Source: Pisaster brevispinus (lineage: Eukaryota; Echinodermata; Asteroidea; Forcipulatida; Asteriidae). Taken from it: a stretch of DNA of 64,000 nucleotides. This document shows positions 44,801 through 54,341 of this stretch, piece after piece. A program made the translations under genes and the position numbers. The first letter of the stretch is position 1. The number at the start of each line of letters is the position of its first letter. The DNA lies in assembly GCA_023634235.1 (NCBI GenBank), contig JAMKCF010000004.1:6179202-6243201 (forward strand), in the 5' to 3' direction. The notes beneath the pieces are model-generated. The model was not told the DNA's origin, made no database searches, and saw nothing but the letters and a program-made list of their open reading frames with translations.

Positions 44801-44838
44801 TCATGGTGCACTGGGGGATAGTTGTCTGAAAACATGTC
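26839..44838 (-). CDS. TBK1: TBK1/IKK-epsilon-type serine/threonine protein kinase
   Basis: Eighteen GT-AG coding exons (high to low): 44838-44704 (ATG 44835), 44377-44237, 43922-43793, 42552-42371, 41084-40927, 40191-40078, 37624-37445, 36870-36671, 34657-34599, 34463-34372, 33899-33659, 33323-33202, 31842-31726, 30801-30700, 29859-29763, 29067-28936, 27618-27449, 26953-26839 (TGA). They join without phase conflict to 2484 nt, 827 residues. The kinase relays nucleic-acid-sensing signals by phosphorylating IRF-type factors and also acts in autophagy; those roles are vertebrate family knowledge. Domains: kinase about 25-305, ubiquitin-like about 325-400, helical scaffold/dimerisation about 415-690, C-terminal adaptor-binding region to 827. 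Vertebrate members have about 715-730 residues, so this one is longer, mostly C-terminally. One gene cannot be assigned to TBK1 versus IKK-epsilon by eye; invertebrates often have a single ancestor of both. Confidence 0.95.
27748..28060 (-). pseudogene. non-LTR retrotransposon RT C-terminal remnant
   Basis: On the minus strand in intron 17 of the kinase gene. Reads [25 protein letters not shown] and [10 protein letters not shown], the pattern of the extreme C-terminus of CR1/Jockey-type ORF2 proteins (…RY-x-NSF-x-R-TA-x-WNSLP…). The usual Trp is lost and only about 70 codons are readable. Same strand as the host gene. Confidence 0.55.
28330..28455 (+). mobile_element. SINE 3' body fragment
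   Basis: TTTGGGGTTTTCCACCCAAATCT... followed by AACTCAACATTTCTTC resembles the body at 31,165-31,215 (TTTGGGGTTTTCCTCCCACATC). No tRNA head is present; it directly abuts the tRNA-like copy at 28,486. Confidence 0.5.
28486..28715 (-). mobile_element. tRNA-related SINE-like repeat, copy 2
   Basis: Minus strand 28,557-28,486 folds as a 72-nt tRNA-like unit: 7-bp acceptor stem (GGCTAGA/TCTAGTC), D arm GCTC...GAGC, A box TAGCTCAGCTGG, B box GGTTCAAATC. The anticodon-loop triplet reads GTT. Anticodon and T stems have mismatches, so it is a SINE head or pseudogene, not a tRNA gene. The 150-bp body upstream of it in this orientation (28,560-28,715) is shared with copy 1. Confidence 0.7.
28725..28825. 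repeat. short inverted repeat
   Basis: Arms CAAATAACGAACCACAAGGG (about 28,731) and CCCTTGTGGTTTGTTATTTG (about 28,803) around TGACTGGG/CCCAGTCA. Likely a small MITE in the intron between kinase exons 16 and 17. Confidence 0.6.
31050..31230 (+). mobile_element. tRNA-derived SINE
   Basis: A box TGGCTTAGTGG at 31,061 and B box GGTTCGAATCC at 31,104-31,114 are correctly spaced for a pol III promoter. They are followed by the body TTTGGGGTTTTCCTCCCACATC. It lies in intron 13 of the kinase gene, antisense to it. A body fragment of the same family is at 28,330-28,455. Confidence 0.75.
31246..31413. mobile_element. MITE, TTTCATAGAGCTGCTTAAGC family, copy 1
   Basis: Begins TTTCATAGAGCTGCTTTAAG and ends with TGCTTAAGCAACTCTATGAA, an inverted repeat of about 22 bp. 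No coding. Only 14 bp separate it from copy 2. Confidence 0.75.
31427..31626. mobile_element. MITE, TTTCATAGAGCTGCTTAAGC family, copy 2
   Basis: Begins AATTTCATAGAGCTGCTTGA and ends TGCTAAAGCAGCTCTAGGAA. Internal blocks GATACCAGTCA and CTGGTAA are typical. Degraded relatives sit in protease B introns around 16,530-16,680 and 17,110-17,285. Confidence 0.7.
35480..35530. repeat. short tandem repeat (CCACCATTGTGGCC)3
   Basis: Three adjacent 15-bp units in intron 8 of the kinase gene. A TTTTCCCCAGACCCTCCGGTTCTCC repeat-like tract follows at about 35,600. Confidence 0.8.
36671..37624 (-). other. TBK1: TBK1-like gene: exons for C-lobe end and ubiquitin-like domain
   Basis: Exons 37624-37445 and 36870-36671. 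They carry [20 protein letters not shown], the end of the kinase region, then [20 protein letters not shown]...[11 protein letters not shown], matching the layout of the ubiquitin-like domain of TBK1 (hydrophobic strand, Tyr-containing strand, helix). The acceptor of the second exon must be TTCAG at 36,871 rather than the nearby TTTGCAG, since only the former keeps the frame. Confidence 0.85.
37767..37850. repeat. poly-C and poly-T/AAAT low complexity
   Basis: C-run with interspersed A, then (AAAT)n and T-run, in intron 6 of the kinase gene. It breaks reading frames there and has no gene. Confidence 0.8.
38870..40000 (+). other. intronic stretch with plus-strand transcription-like signals
   Basis: TTTATAAGGGG at 38,880, donor-like GGGTGAGTT at about 38,974, repeated GTCTGTTTT-type units at 39,800-39,890 and AATAAAG at 39,925. 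No ORF. It could be a degraded solo LTR or a noncoding transcript antisense to the kinase gene; ends and target duplication could not be found. Confidence 0.25.
40408..40562. mobile_element. PIF/Harbinger-like MITE, second copy
   Basis: 155 bp. Ends AGCCCAGTTCATACTCCCTG and CAGGAAGTATGAAGCGTGCT are inverted and match those of the 21,165 element. It is flanked by TAA on both sides (40,405-40,407 and 40,563-40,565), a TWA duplication. It lies in intron 5 of the kinase gene, 200 bp from exon 6. Confidence 0.85.
41148..41556. mobile_element. inverted-repeat element with 40-bp ends
   Basis: Left arm 41,148-41,191 (TATAACACCCAAGCAGATCC...TTGGATTGGAGGAT) is the complement of the right arm 41,515-41,556 (ATCCTCCAATCAAAATGACA...CTTGGATGTTATA). 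The interior has CATTCACC/GTTCCATTC repeats and no gene. A lone right end (AAAATGACAAGGATCTACTT) is at 32,657-32,690, so the family recurs in this gene. Intron 4. Confidence 0.75.
41560..41722. mobile_element. inverted-repeat element adjoining the previous one
   Basis: Arms AATGAATGTTTTTCATTCGTGC...AAAGATGGAATGTT and AACATTCCATCTTTG...AAACATTCATTGTTT, about 60 bp each and imperfect, with a GC-rich centre (CTCGGCTCCGCCTCGATG). It abuts the right end of the 41,148-41,556 element. Confidence 0.75.
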
Positions 44839-44929
44839 CTGCACAGGAAAATTGGTTCAATCAAATGTTGCAATGAACAGAATGTTGACTGCATGAAGTA
44901 CAGTGTTCGGCACAATACATTTCACGTGG

Positions 44930-46040
44930 GAAATAACTTTTTTTTGAGACACTTGTTTCTAAAAATAGGGTTTGGCGTCAAGTATTTATTTTAGAAAGAA
45001 CAAACTTCCTCCAACTTTCATGGGTTTTGATGCAGGAAGTAAAAAATGCATTGGGGTTGTGTCTTTGAGAAGTTGTGTGAAAAAATGCATATATCTGAAC
45101 TAAACTTTCTAAGGGATTTTCAAAGATTTTGTAATGAATGATGGACTTATTTCTCCTTTTTCAATAGTCTACTCAAGGAATTTTTGATAGCCAAAATGCT
45201 ATTTATTGACCTTTGAATAAGAAAACTCAAGTGGACTTTTCATCGTGCGGCCAGAACTCTCACAAAAATGCCAAATAAACTACAATGGCATTGTCAAGAC
45301 CACCATAAACCTGAAAATGGCTTCTTTTTCATGATTTCCACACTTTGATGGCCTATTTATTAGCCTAGTTGTTCTCTCTGAAACGCTTTGACTCAATTGA
45401 CCTAAAATTCTCAAAAGTTTGGCAGGCACTGTCTCAACATTTGCTGATTCTTTTTTTAGAACAATCCCCTATCTGCCTATGGGTCTGAGATACGACCCCC
45501 TCTTCAAATTGATATTTTGTGTTTTGGGGACATTTTTAGAGGCCTGTAGATCTACGACATGGAGATTAGATATGTTGAGCACTACAAATTAATATACTAC
45601 AGGGTACATGTATCTGGTATCCCATCAACTAGAATCTAGTGTCAAAAGTAGTACAGGCCATTTGTTTATCAAGGTATAGGTCTTTAAAAAGGGACATGTT
45701 AGCCCGCAGAATGACTTTTCGCCATTTTTGAGTCCTGCTAGTGCCTCGGGGGGATGTGAAATCTTGGATTGCTTTTATATTACATTTGGTCATAAACTAG
45801 GTCCATATGTGTGACCTTGTGTTAGGATATCTAGACCAATCACAACTTTGATGGGTATTTGGCAGGGGCCTGAATATGGGTCCACCGGTAAAATGCAAAA
45901 TAATTCCCTTTTCAAGTGGCTATTCATGTTTTAAATACTAACAATGCATACGTACTCATCATCGTCATATGGTTATGACTTATTCCAATTCATTTGTAAG
46001 TGACAAGTCATAGTTATGACTACTGCTAAGTCATAATTAT
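44930..46040. other. upstream of the first coding kinase exon, no gene seen
   Basis: Probably 5' UTR intron of the TBK1-like gene. AT-rich, with TATGGGTCTGAGATACGACC-like repeat sequence at 45,475-45,560 but no frame or element ends I can define. Confidence 0.4.
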
Positions 46041-46049
46041 GAGACGCAA

Positions 46050-46165
46050 GGATGACTACTAAATGCTAATTCATGAGATGCAAGTCATAAATATGACTAC
46101 TAAATGCTAATTCATGAGATTCAAGTCATGTGACTAATAAATGCTAATTCATGTGATGCAAGTCT
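46050..46165. repeat. about 42-bp tandem repeat, 3 units
   Basis: Units contain GACTACTAAATGCTAATTCA and GAGATGCAAGTCAT. The third unit is shortened. Non-coding. Confidence 0.75.
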
Positions 46166-46249
46166 AGTTCAAGTAATTGTAACCCTCAATCCTCCATACG
46201 ACTAACAACTAAATGCAGAGGGCAGCGTTGTAACCAAGCAATTTTTTCT

Positions 46250-46690
46250 CAAATCACAAATCATTTTTGCTGAAGTCAATTCAATTCCAGGTCACAATTC
46301 AAATTTTTTGCAAGTCAAGTCATGAGTCACATAATGTCACGAAAGCCCATTCCCATGATGTTGTGACAGACTTAAACACAATCAAAACTTGTTATCCATG
46401 CAGATACAACATTCAGCCTTATGACAAGAGCACTTGGAAACATCGGGATGTCAGCAGCGGCATCGCTGCCAAAGACTCGATTTTGCCACATTTATTTCAA
46501 ACAATAATTTAATTGTCGTAAAATCAAACTTATTCAAGTCAATTCTCAACTCTCAAGTCATTTTTGCGCAAGTCAAATCAAGTTGCAAGTCATTTTCCCT
46601 CAAGTCAAGTCAGTCGCAAGTAAATGAAATTGGCGACTTGAGTCTGACTCGAGTCCAAGTCACCGACTCGATTTAACAACACTGGTGGTA
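46250..46690. repeat. CAAGTCA-rich repeat element
   Basis: Dense AAGTCA/CAAGTC motifs at both ends (46,265-46,340 and 46,525-46,670). It finishes in GACTTGAGTCTGACTCGAGT and CCAAGTCACCGACTCGA, which is followed by AACACTGG. Looks like an old non-autonomous transposon with a CAAGTC-type subterminal repeat; superfamily unknown. Confidence 0.5.
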
Positions 46691-47757
46691 GAGGGTTGCA
46701 ATTATCACAGCTAATGGAAGTCATTTTTATTAGTAGTACTTAGTCTTGACTAATAATGCTACATAACATTCATTAAATTACGAGTTTGACTCCTTCTGTA
46801 AGTTCTATTCTACTGTTATAGTTAGTGTTATGTTACTCTCAATGTCCCTTTTCATGATACCGCCGTATAATTTCCCCAAAGTTAAAAGTTGTCACCGAAA
46901 ACTAATGATGGGCATGTAGCGCAGGAGTAGACCTAGCCCAGGTTGGACTCCGCCGTTGCGTACTGACGTCCTACCATACCAGGGCTAGAGTAGACCCAGT
47001 AACTTTGTACTTGTACTTTTTTTGTATTTTGGTAACTGGGGCGATGTACTCCATTTTTTCAGTATTTCGCAAAAAGGAGTGCAGCGTCCCATCACTATCA
47101 GTACTGGGTCTAGCGCAGGAGATTGTTCTTTCATTTGTAGGCCTAGTTGTAGTAGCAATGCTCTATGATGATGAGTGACTATTAAAATAGTAATATACAC
47201 ATGTGTATATAGTCATACGGGGCTACACGTACGTACTACTAGTACTAGTAGTAACTAGCTACGCCTACGAAGTACATGTACAAATGTACAACAGTCATGT
47301 ATTGCTTATCATCATGTTATGGAGGCAGTTTAAACCGGTGTAATGATACAGTGCATTAAAAAATACACCATGATACATATGCTAACATACTGATTTATAC
47401 GCCATACGCCATACACTATACAGTGACACCATATACCATGATTATTGATTCTTCTCTGTTTACTGACCCCATTCCATCCAATACTGTACTGTTGGTCAGT
47501 ACATGACCACTACGTACCAGTAACTGTCAGACTGTAGAAAGTACTAAGTCATTTTTAAGTGCTTGTATTTTCTCCGCTCGATGATAATCAAGCATCAGTA
47601 CTCACACACAGAAACTTACTCAGTCAAAATCGTTTGAAGTTACAACTTGAAAATCATGATCGGCAACGCCAACAAAATCATGACATGCATGGGCGGGCGA
47701 TTGCACACGACGCCCTGCGCATTGATCTGGCTAGGCTCATTATAATTACAATGCATA

Positions 47758-47885
47758 TGTGCATATTTGCACAATCTACTTCAGACTGCGCTGCGCGCTC
47801 ATTTTGAGCATTATCTTTTAGTGTGCATATTTGCACAATCTACTTCAGACTGCGCTGCGCGCTCATTTTGAGCATTATCTTTTTA
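47758..47885. repeat. 64-bp perfect tandem duplication
   Basis: Two back-to-back 64-bp units (47,758-47,821 and 47,822-47,885) beginning TGTGCATATTTGCACAATCT, with the GC-rich core TGCGCTGCGCGCTC. The units read identically apart from the last bases. Confidence 0.9.
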
Positions 47886-48156
47886 AAGCCTCGTCCCCGC
47901 TTTTTTTAGAGTATGATGTCATAATGCCAGGGGTCTACAAAAAAATTAACTGTGCCAAGACATGCCTCGCTACCTACGGGCAGCGCGGGCCGTATCGATA
48001 CTGCGAGATCGATCACCCATGAGAACGAGGTTGTTTGTTCTGCCAAAAGAAACTCGCGAACACTACGCACAGATACTGAGTAACGATGGACAAAGAGCAG
48101 AGTAACAAAGTAAAACATCCAACACAACATTAACTTTGATTAAAGATAAAACTTAC

Positions 48157-48235
48157 TGCGTTACTTCTCCCATGGAACTATAACGAATGGATACTATCTG
48201 TGACTCCTTAGGGTTTGAAAAGAACATTTAACGCC
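48157..48235 (-). promoter_or_regulatory. candidate 5' UTR exon of the TBK1-like gene (option 1)
   Basis: Minus-strand donor AACGCA|GTAAGTTTT at 48,157/48,156, with an acceptor-like TGTTTTAG about 75 nt upstream. The coding exon at 44,838 starts 3 nt before its ATG, so an upstream untranslated exon must exist; this is one candidate. A minus-strand AACCAATCA (CCAAT box) lies near 48,465. Confidence 0.25.
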
Positions 48236-50098
48236 TAAAACATGGAGGTGGAATTAATTGCAGGCGGTTTAGTCATATTCGACGGAAATTCGTCATCGGC
48301 GTGGTTTGAGCATGGAGGAAAGAAAATACACCTCCATGGTTTGAGTCACAAAAAGTAGGGTTAGGTCAGTTCATGCATATAACTGTTACACAAAATAATA
48401 CACGAAGGTGTGTGGGCGGCACAGGTGAAAAGCGTGTTTACTTGGAGTTCGCCGAAGGTCTGCGTTGTGATTGGTTTAGAGCGCGTCACATGATATGCCT
48501 TAGTTTTACTCATTGATCTCCATTAATATTGACTGGTTAGGACACGTCGAACGCGTTTGTACACGTTTAATGATCAACGGCGCGGCACGCACAGTGTACT
48601 CGCTCTAGAGGGTTTTCAAGTGAAGACACGCATGCGCAATTGTATCTATAGGAAACCTTTTTTAACATGAAAAGAAAAATGACAGTGGTAAATCGTCCAA
48701 CGTATCCAATGTATCACAGATATTTCAGATAAATAAAAACCTTGTTATCCAACAACAATGGATAAACAATTTATTGCATCGGGTAATACAACAATGATCA
48801 TCACTAAACAGAAAGCGGCTCGGAAGCCGAACTGTTCTGAGAAGTTGCTTCTCATAAATAATTGGCAAATGTCCTAGGCCTATATCGTCCAAATTTTGCT
48901 TCCAAGTTGTAATTAGCAGCTCTTTTAGCATCCTTGAGTTGTGCGTAAATGCGCATTTATTTAATGATTTGTGTGACAATACACATCAATGATTATCCAA
49001 AACAACGTGTACATTTAGTTACAGAGTGGTAATTTTTCCTGTTTACATTACTGTTCTTCCAGTTCTGCTGGCGCTAAGATTTGGGTGGTGCTGTCGATAG
49101 AATTTTCGCAGCGAAATCTGCAATGTTAAATCCCCTCATTTTAGTATTCTGCGTCTTGCGACTGCTGGCCACTTCACAAAATCAAAAGGTTTTCTTGAAA
49201 AACCCAATGAAACGATACCATTGTCACTAAGTTGAGTTGGTTATTACTATCCCCCGTCTATTATAATATTATGAACAATATTACTTTAAAAAGTAGAGTC
49301 GTGAGGAGGCCTCAGAAAAGCTTGTCAGTGTCATACATGGATGCATTTAAGCACAAAATTAGCAACGCTCATTATTCTTTGCAGACTATAAGCACTTACT
49401 TGTTAAAGGAGACTCCAATTTTCTGAACATTTGTATTTCTTGCGTTCTGGCAACCTACAGCTGCGCAACACTTCACTCCATTGTGTTTTATTCTTTAGGT
49501 TTAAATTAATTTTTCGTCACATTTGTTTAAAAAAATGAGAAGAAACGAGTAAATTTGGGTGCAAGAAACTTTGCTCCAGCAACAAACTTTATATGTTTGC
49601 GTTGCTGACAGAATGGTGCGACGACTCTGCGTTTGCATTTTTTAAACCCCTAAAAAAAACGCGCGCGTTGATGCATAAAGAAATTATGGGGTAACGTGTC
49701 CTATCCAGTAAATATTAATGGAGATCAATGGTTTTACTAGTGCGTGCCACGAACGCAACGCGAACTATTCAACGGAACTATTCAACGACAGTGCCTAGCG
49801 ACCGATGTACTAGTGCATGGATACCCTGGTACCCTGACTACATTGACTTCAAACATTGATTTAAACGAGCTGCTTGACAACCTCGAACCCGGTGTAATGA
49901 ACAGAATGTGTGCATTTTAAATACGGTTTAGAGAACGAACGTAATAGCAGTAGTCTGGTACCCTCTTATTTTGTCAAAACTCGGTATTTCAACGTAAGAT
50001 TTTTCAGTTCTTGTTTGACGATTGATTGCCACGTACGTAAAGTTGTTTGACGATTGATTCTACCAGAAAAATGGAGGAGGTGTTATAAAACCAATTTT

Positions 50099-50247
50099 GA
50101 CTGCTTTGTCTCGTGGCGTAGTAAAACTAGTCACTCTCGGTGATCCCCGGAGCCGCCTAACTTCCCGAGGCGAAGCCGAGGGAAGTAAGGGTGCTCCGGG
50201 GATCACCGAGAGTGACTAGTTTTACTACGCCACGAGACAAAGCAGTC
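50099..50247. mobile_element. MITE with nearly full-length inverted repeat
   Basis: 149 bp. The 55-bp left arm (GACTGCTTTGTCTCGTGGCG onward) is repeated in reverse complement on the right with essentially no mismatch, around a centre containing CTTCCCGAGGCGAAGCCGAG. It is flanked by AATTTT on both sides (50,093-50,098 and 50,248-50,253), a 6-bp target duplication. Arm identity suggests a young insertion. Confidence 0.9.
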
Positions 50248-50599
50248 AATTTTGTATAATATGCATAATTCATGTATAGAGGCAGGACCAAATGGTCAGA
50301 TGTCAAATCGAAATCGAGACAAAGCGTGCGACTTTCGAGGAAACAACAGTCAGTACACATCTGTATCCGTCTGCCGATCTTCATCACTCTCTAATTTTAA
50401 TTTTATAAGTAAGTTTATTGCGATTTTTCGGGAATTTTTTTGGAACATGGACTGTGCCATTTACTTCGGCCATGGAGGTAGAATTCCATGCTTCAGCACT
50501 ACAAAAGGATCGTCATAGCTGTGGATCATTTGTCATGTTGGTAAGTATTAAATTACACATGCTGTCAGTCTACTGTAATTACTATTACTATTACTAAGG

Positions 50600-51055
50600 G
50601 TGTCATTCTACTCGGGGATTTCATTCTACAGGGGATGTCACTCTACTGGGGATGTAAATCTACCTGGGGATGTCATTCTACTGGGGATGTCATTCTACGT
50701 GGGATGTCACTCTACTGGGCCGATGTCATTCTACTGGGGATGTCACTCTACTGGGGATGTCATTCTACGTGGGATGTCACTCTACTGGGGATGTCATTCT
50801 ACTGGGGATGTCTACGTGGGATGTCATTCTACGTGGGATGTCACTCTACTGGGGATGTCATTCTACTGGGGATGTCTACGTGGGATGTCATTCTACACTG
50901 TACGTGGGATGTCACTCTACTGGGGATGTCATTCTACTGGGGATGTCATCCTACTGGGGATGTCACTCTATACGTGGGATGTCATCCTACTGGGGATGTC
51001 ACTCTACTGGGGATGTAAATCTACTGGGGATGTCATTCTGCTGGGGATGTCATAT
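50600..51055. repeat. 17-bp minisatellite
   Basis: About 26 units of GGGGATGTCATTCTACT and the variant GTGGGATGTCACTCTAC. Three overlapping forward frames stay open simply because stops are absent from the unit; none is a gene. The array ends abruptly next to the Penelope-like fragment. Confidence 0.92.
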
Positions 51056-51079
51056 CTCATGTAGGCCACTATCTCTGGG

Positions 51080-51685
51080 TTATTCGGGAGTATAACTTCT
51101 TTTTCGTATGAATAAGGTGATGTCACATATTTCAGGACTGCATACACTACCCATCGCCACGCCAATTTTTTGTCTGTAGAACTTGTTATTGAATTCAAAG
51201 ACGTTTGCGCCCAAAATCAGTTCTAACAGACATTGCGTGTGTTTTCTTGTAGGTTTTGGTATGGTGTACAATCCTGATTTTGCTTGTTCCAAAGCATCAC
51301 AAACTGAGTCTATTGCCTCTTTCTGTGGGCAGTTTGTGTACATTGAAACAATGTCCAGTGCGATTAGGAGATTATCCTGTCCCATCGTCAAATTATTAAG
51401 TCTTTTGAGAACCTGTGAGGAGTCTCTTGTATATGTGCTTTGTTGCTTGACGATAGGGAGCAGGAAAAAGTCCATATATTTTGAAATCTGTTGAGTTGGA
51501 GCCCCACAACCGCTGATAATCGGCCTCCCTACAAACCGCGTTCCACCCGGTGGGTTTTTATGGATCTTCGGTAGGAGGTAAAGGCTGGGCGTTTTGATCT
51601 GGTGATTGTGAGGATTAAGGAACTCAAAAATATCTTTGTTTATAACGTTGTCCACGTATAGATTGCGTACGGCCCGGTAGACCAT
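51080..51685 (-). pseudogene. Penelope-like element reverse transcriptase fragment
   Basis: 201 open codons on the minus strand. Conserved blocks: YLLPKIHKNP, GRPIISGCGAPTQQISKYMD, LLIALDIVSMYTN (first catalytic Asp), EFNNKFYRQKIGVAMGS and CSPEICDI. This is the core of a Penelope-like element RT, which characteristically has PKIHK and SLYTN-type boxes. The frame stops before the second catalytic DD box, and no GIY-YIG endonuclease is seen beyond, because the 17-bp array starts there. 5' sequence beyond 51,685 is not readable as RT. The fragment is truncated at both ends but has no internal stop. Confidence 0.85.
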
Positions 51686-51799
51686 CGCTGTGATTACACC
51701 TGGGCTGGGGTGCCGCAGTGCGCCTTGACTAAAGGCTACCGGATGTTATGACTGGAATATTCAGACTACTGGGCGTGGCTAAACACTCAATTTACATAC

Positions 51800-52500
51800 A
51801 ACACGATTATTTATATATAATGAAAGCGACGCGCAGTCATTATTTAGTATATCATAGCCTCGTTCACGTAGTTGTAAAAACAGTTTCCATTATATATATA
51901 TATAATTGTGTCGTGCAAAAACCATTATTTACAAATAAAATTTGTCAGTCACAGTAAGTAAAGTGATCCACCAAAATTATATGTATATAATGAAAGCTTA
52001 CCAATAATTATATATATATAAGTACAGTGTACAAAACTGATTATTTACATATAAATAGTGCCAGTCGTCATTGTTTATATATAAGTCTAATGATCCACAA
52101 AATTATATGTATATAATGAAAGCTGCCAAGCATTTATATATATATAATTGCATGGTGCAAAACTAATTATTTACATATAAATTTGTCAGTCATCATTATT
52201 TATATATAAGTACAATGATCCACAAAATTATATGTATATAATGAAAGTCGTCCAACAATTATATATATATATTTGCAATAGCGAAATTATTTATTTACAT
52301 ATAAAAAACTACCCGTCAACATTATTTGTAAATAATGAAATGGTGTGTAAGATTATATACATAAAATGAACGCGTTCATACAATTATAAACATATAATTG
52401 TGTGGTGCAAACTGGATTATTTGTAAATAAAATTTAAATAATGGTTAAATAATGAATTATATATTATATAATGATTTATTTGTAAATAATTGCGTTAAAT
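51800..52500. repeat. AT-rich tandem repeat of about 120 bp
   Basis: The block ATGATCCACAAAATTATATG, TATATAATGAAAG recurs at about 51,963, 52,089 and 52,207, with diverged units on both sides. Units combine ATTATATATATAATTG, ATTATTTACATATAAAT and GTCAGTCATCATTATTTATA, which are themselves near-palindromic. Non-coding. Confidence 0.8.
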
Positions 52501-52699
52501 AATAAATTTACACTTGGCGCCTCATAGTACCGTGCCAGTATTGTTATGCTACCTGGTGAATTCAAAGCGGGGTGCTTGCGTAAAGAGCCTTGGACAAGGC
52601 TAATCTAAATGATGCAGATTACGAGTGATCATAGCCTACGTCCCGTATTTTGATACATGCATTGTTTTGTATGATGCCGGTTCATGCTAGCTGCGTTTT

Positions 52700-54300
52700 C
52701 ACTGCGTACGCAGCGCGCATTTATCACAGTGCGCAGTATGTAAATGAACGTGCACTGCGAAGTCAAAACTAGGTCGTACACACTAGTCGGATGCATAGTC
52801 AGACAAAATAATTAAAAACACTATTTTAACATTTGTGGGATATTTATCTCTGGTTTTTTATCCTGTGGGACATTTGAGTTGCAGAAAAAGTAACGAGATA
52901 AAAGTGATTAAATGCGTGTAAATACGTAAATGAAAATCAAAGTGAATAAATATTAAGAGCCAGCTCCGTCCAACTGGTGGACGAGCCTATACAGGCAAGC
53001 CATACCCTGTATTGATGTAACAAATTGTGTAATTCTTTAGGGCAGTTCAGAGGGCAAAATGACGAAAAAGAATAGACGAAAGAATACCCAGCCATGTGCA
53101 GAAGGCAGTCTAGTTTAATACCGTTATGGAAGGAAATTGGGAAAATCTGGGAAAAAGATTGGAAGGAATGCAAGGATAAATCAATCAATTTATGAAAAGA
53201 TCCTCGCACTGCACGAATGTATGAACACAAGTTTCCGCACGCGCACGCAAATTCAGTGCGTAGCCTATATAAATTTCTTGTTATTTTGATGAAATATGAA
53301 CGTTAAATTCAAATTTCCATTGTGCAAGCCGAATTTTTTTTTTTGTAAATAAATAAATAAAAATGAATCTGCGCTTGGTAGACAGCTGTGTTGTAGTCAC
53401 CTTCTGAGAACCAATAATGCCATTGATTTCTACCACTGTTGATGACTCGATGATGATGATGATAATAATAATAGGGGCCAATGCTTCACATGACTCGAAT
53501 TACGGAATAGTGACGTCAGATGTTCGGGTCACACTGCCTGTTTAGGCCTGCATGGCCTACATCTGCACGCTTACATTGTACACGTGCACACAACCGTGTG
53601 TGTACAGGTGTAAGACCCTATACAATACATGTACATACATATGTACATTATGGCTTGTATGTGTACATGCATATGGAAACATTCAACACGAGGTGAAGGC
53701 TGCAGATGATATTGCTCCCGTTGTTAAAAGTTGCTCCGTACTAACAGTAGGCCCTACCTCCGATGAACACATTCTTAAAGGTATCAATTCGCTTTGGGGA
53801 AATTCATTTATTTCCATTCTCAGTTTTCAAAGCTATCCGTCGATCAATTCCCTCAAACGCACCCTACCAACCTGTTGACCCAAGTGGAAACATCCCCTTC
53901 GAGGGAAAGACATATTCACATGTAATGCGTGTATTTCTGTAAGGCGATCGAAATGAGCAATGTCTGGGGTTTGGGGTGGGGAAAACTATAGTTTCCTAAT
54001 TTGACAGTAATAGTCGAAAATAACTTCTCTGGAGGGTTGGTACCAGCATGAACTTTCATTAAAATTTGAGATTGAAACTAATCGAATTTGTCCATATCAG
54101 TTCGGTCCTGTCACACACGGACCCCACTATACCCATGGAGGAAGGAAATAAGACCTCCATGCTATACCTGAAGACCTGACAAAACTGAATTTGGGATCAA
54201 TCATTTCATAAGCCAACATTAACGTGCAACAAGCTGCATGTACTGGGTTGTTTTCGTTAAGGCCAACCATACTCACGTGAAGCATGAAACTGGCAAACTA
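52700..54300. other. intergenic or distal 5' region, no gene seen
   Basis: Contains a GC-rich CGTACGCAGCGCGC patch near 52,700, (GAT/AAT)n at 53,445-53,475 and a CCATGGAGGAAGGAAATAAG ...ACCTCCATG hairpin at 54,133-54,165 of a type also seen near 48,240-48,345. No exon recognised. Confidence 0.45.
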
Positions 54301-54341
54301 TAAACAGCAAATCCCAGCATTTTATACATATTATTACTCAC

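Larger units (their letters stand above)
40078..44835 (-). other. TBK1: TBK1-like gene: exons encoding the kinase domain
   Basis: First six coding exons. Visible: Gly-loop [10 protein letters not shown] (31-40), VAVK lysine K53, helix-C glutamate E70, HRDLKPGN with catalytic D150, DFG with D172, and activation loop [12 protein letters not shown] with S187 at the position of the regulatory Ser172 of human TBK1. [16 protein letters not shown] and LPFRPFGG follow, then SGIISGVQ and DGPITWS, characteristic of the TBK1/IKK-epsilon C-lobe. Every key residue is present, so an active kinase is predicted. The 24 residues before the Gly-loop (charged, Tyr-rich) are not like the vertebrate N-terminus. 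Confidence 0.93.

Noticed and set aside
50600..51095. Open frames of 127-154 codons over the 17-bp array
   Set aside because: All three forward frames are open because the unit lacks stops; a repeat artefact.
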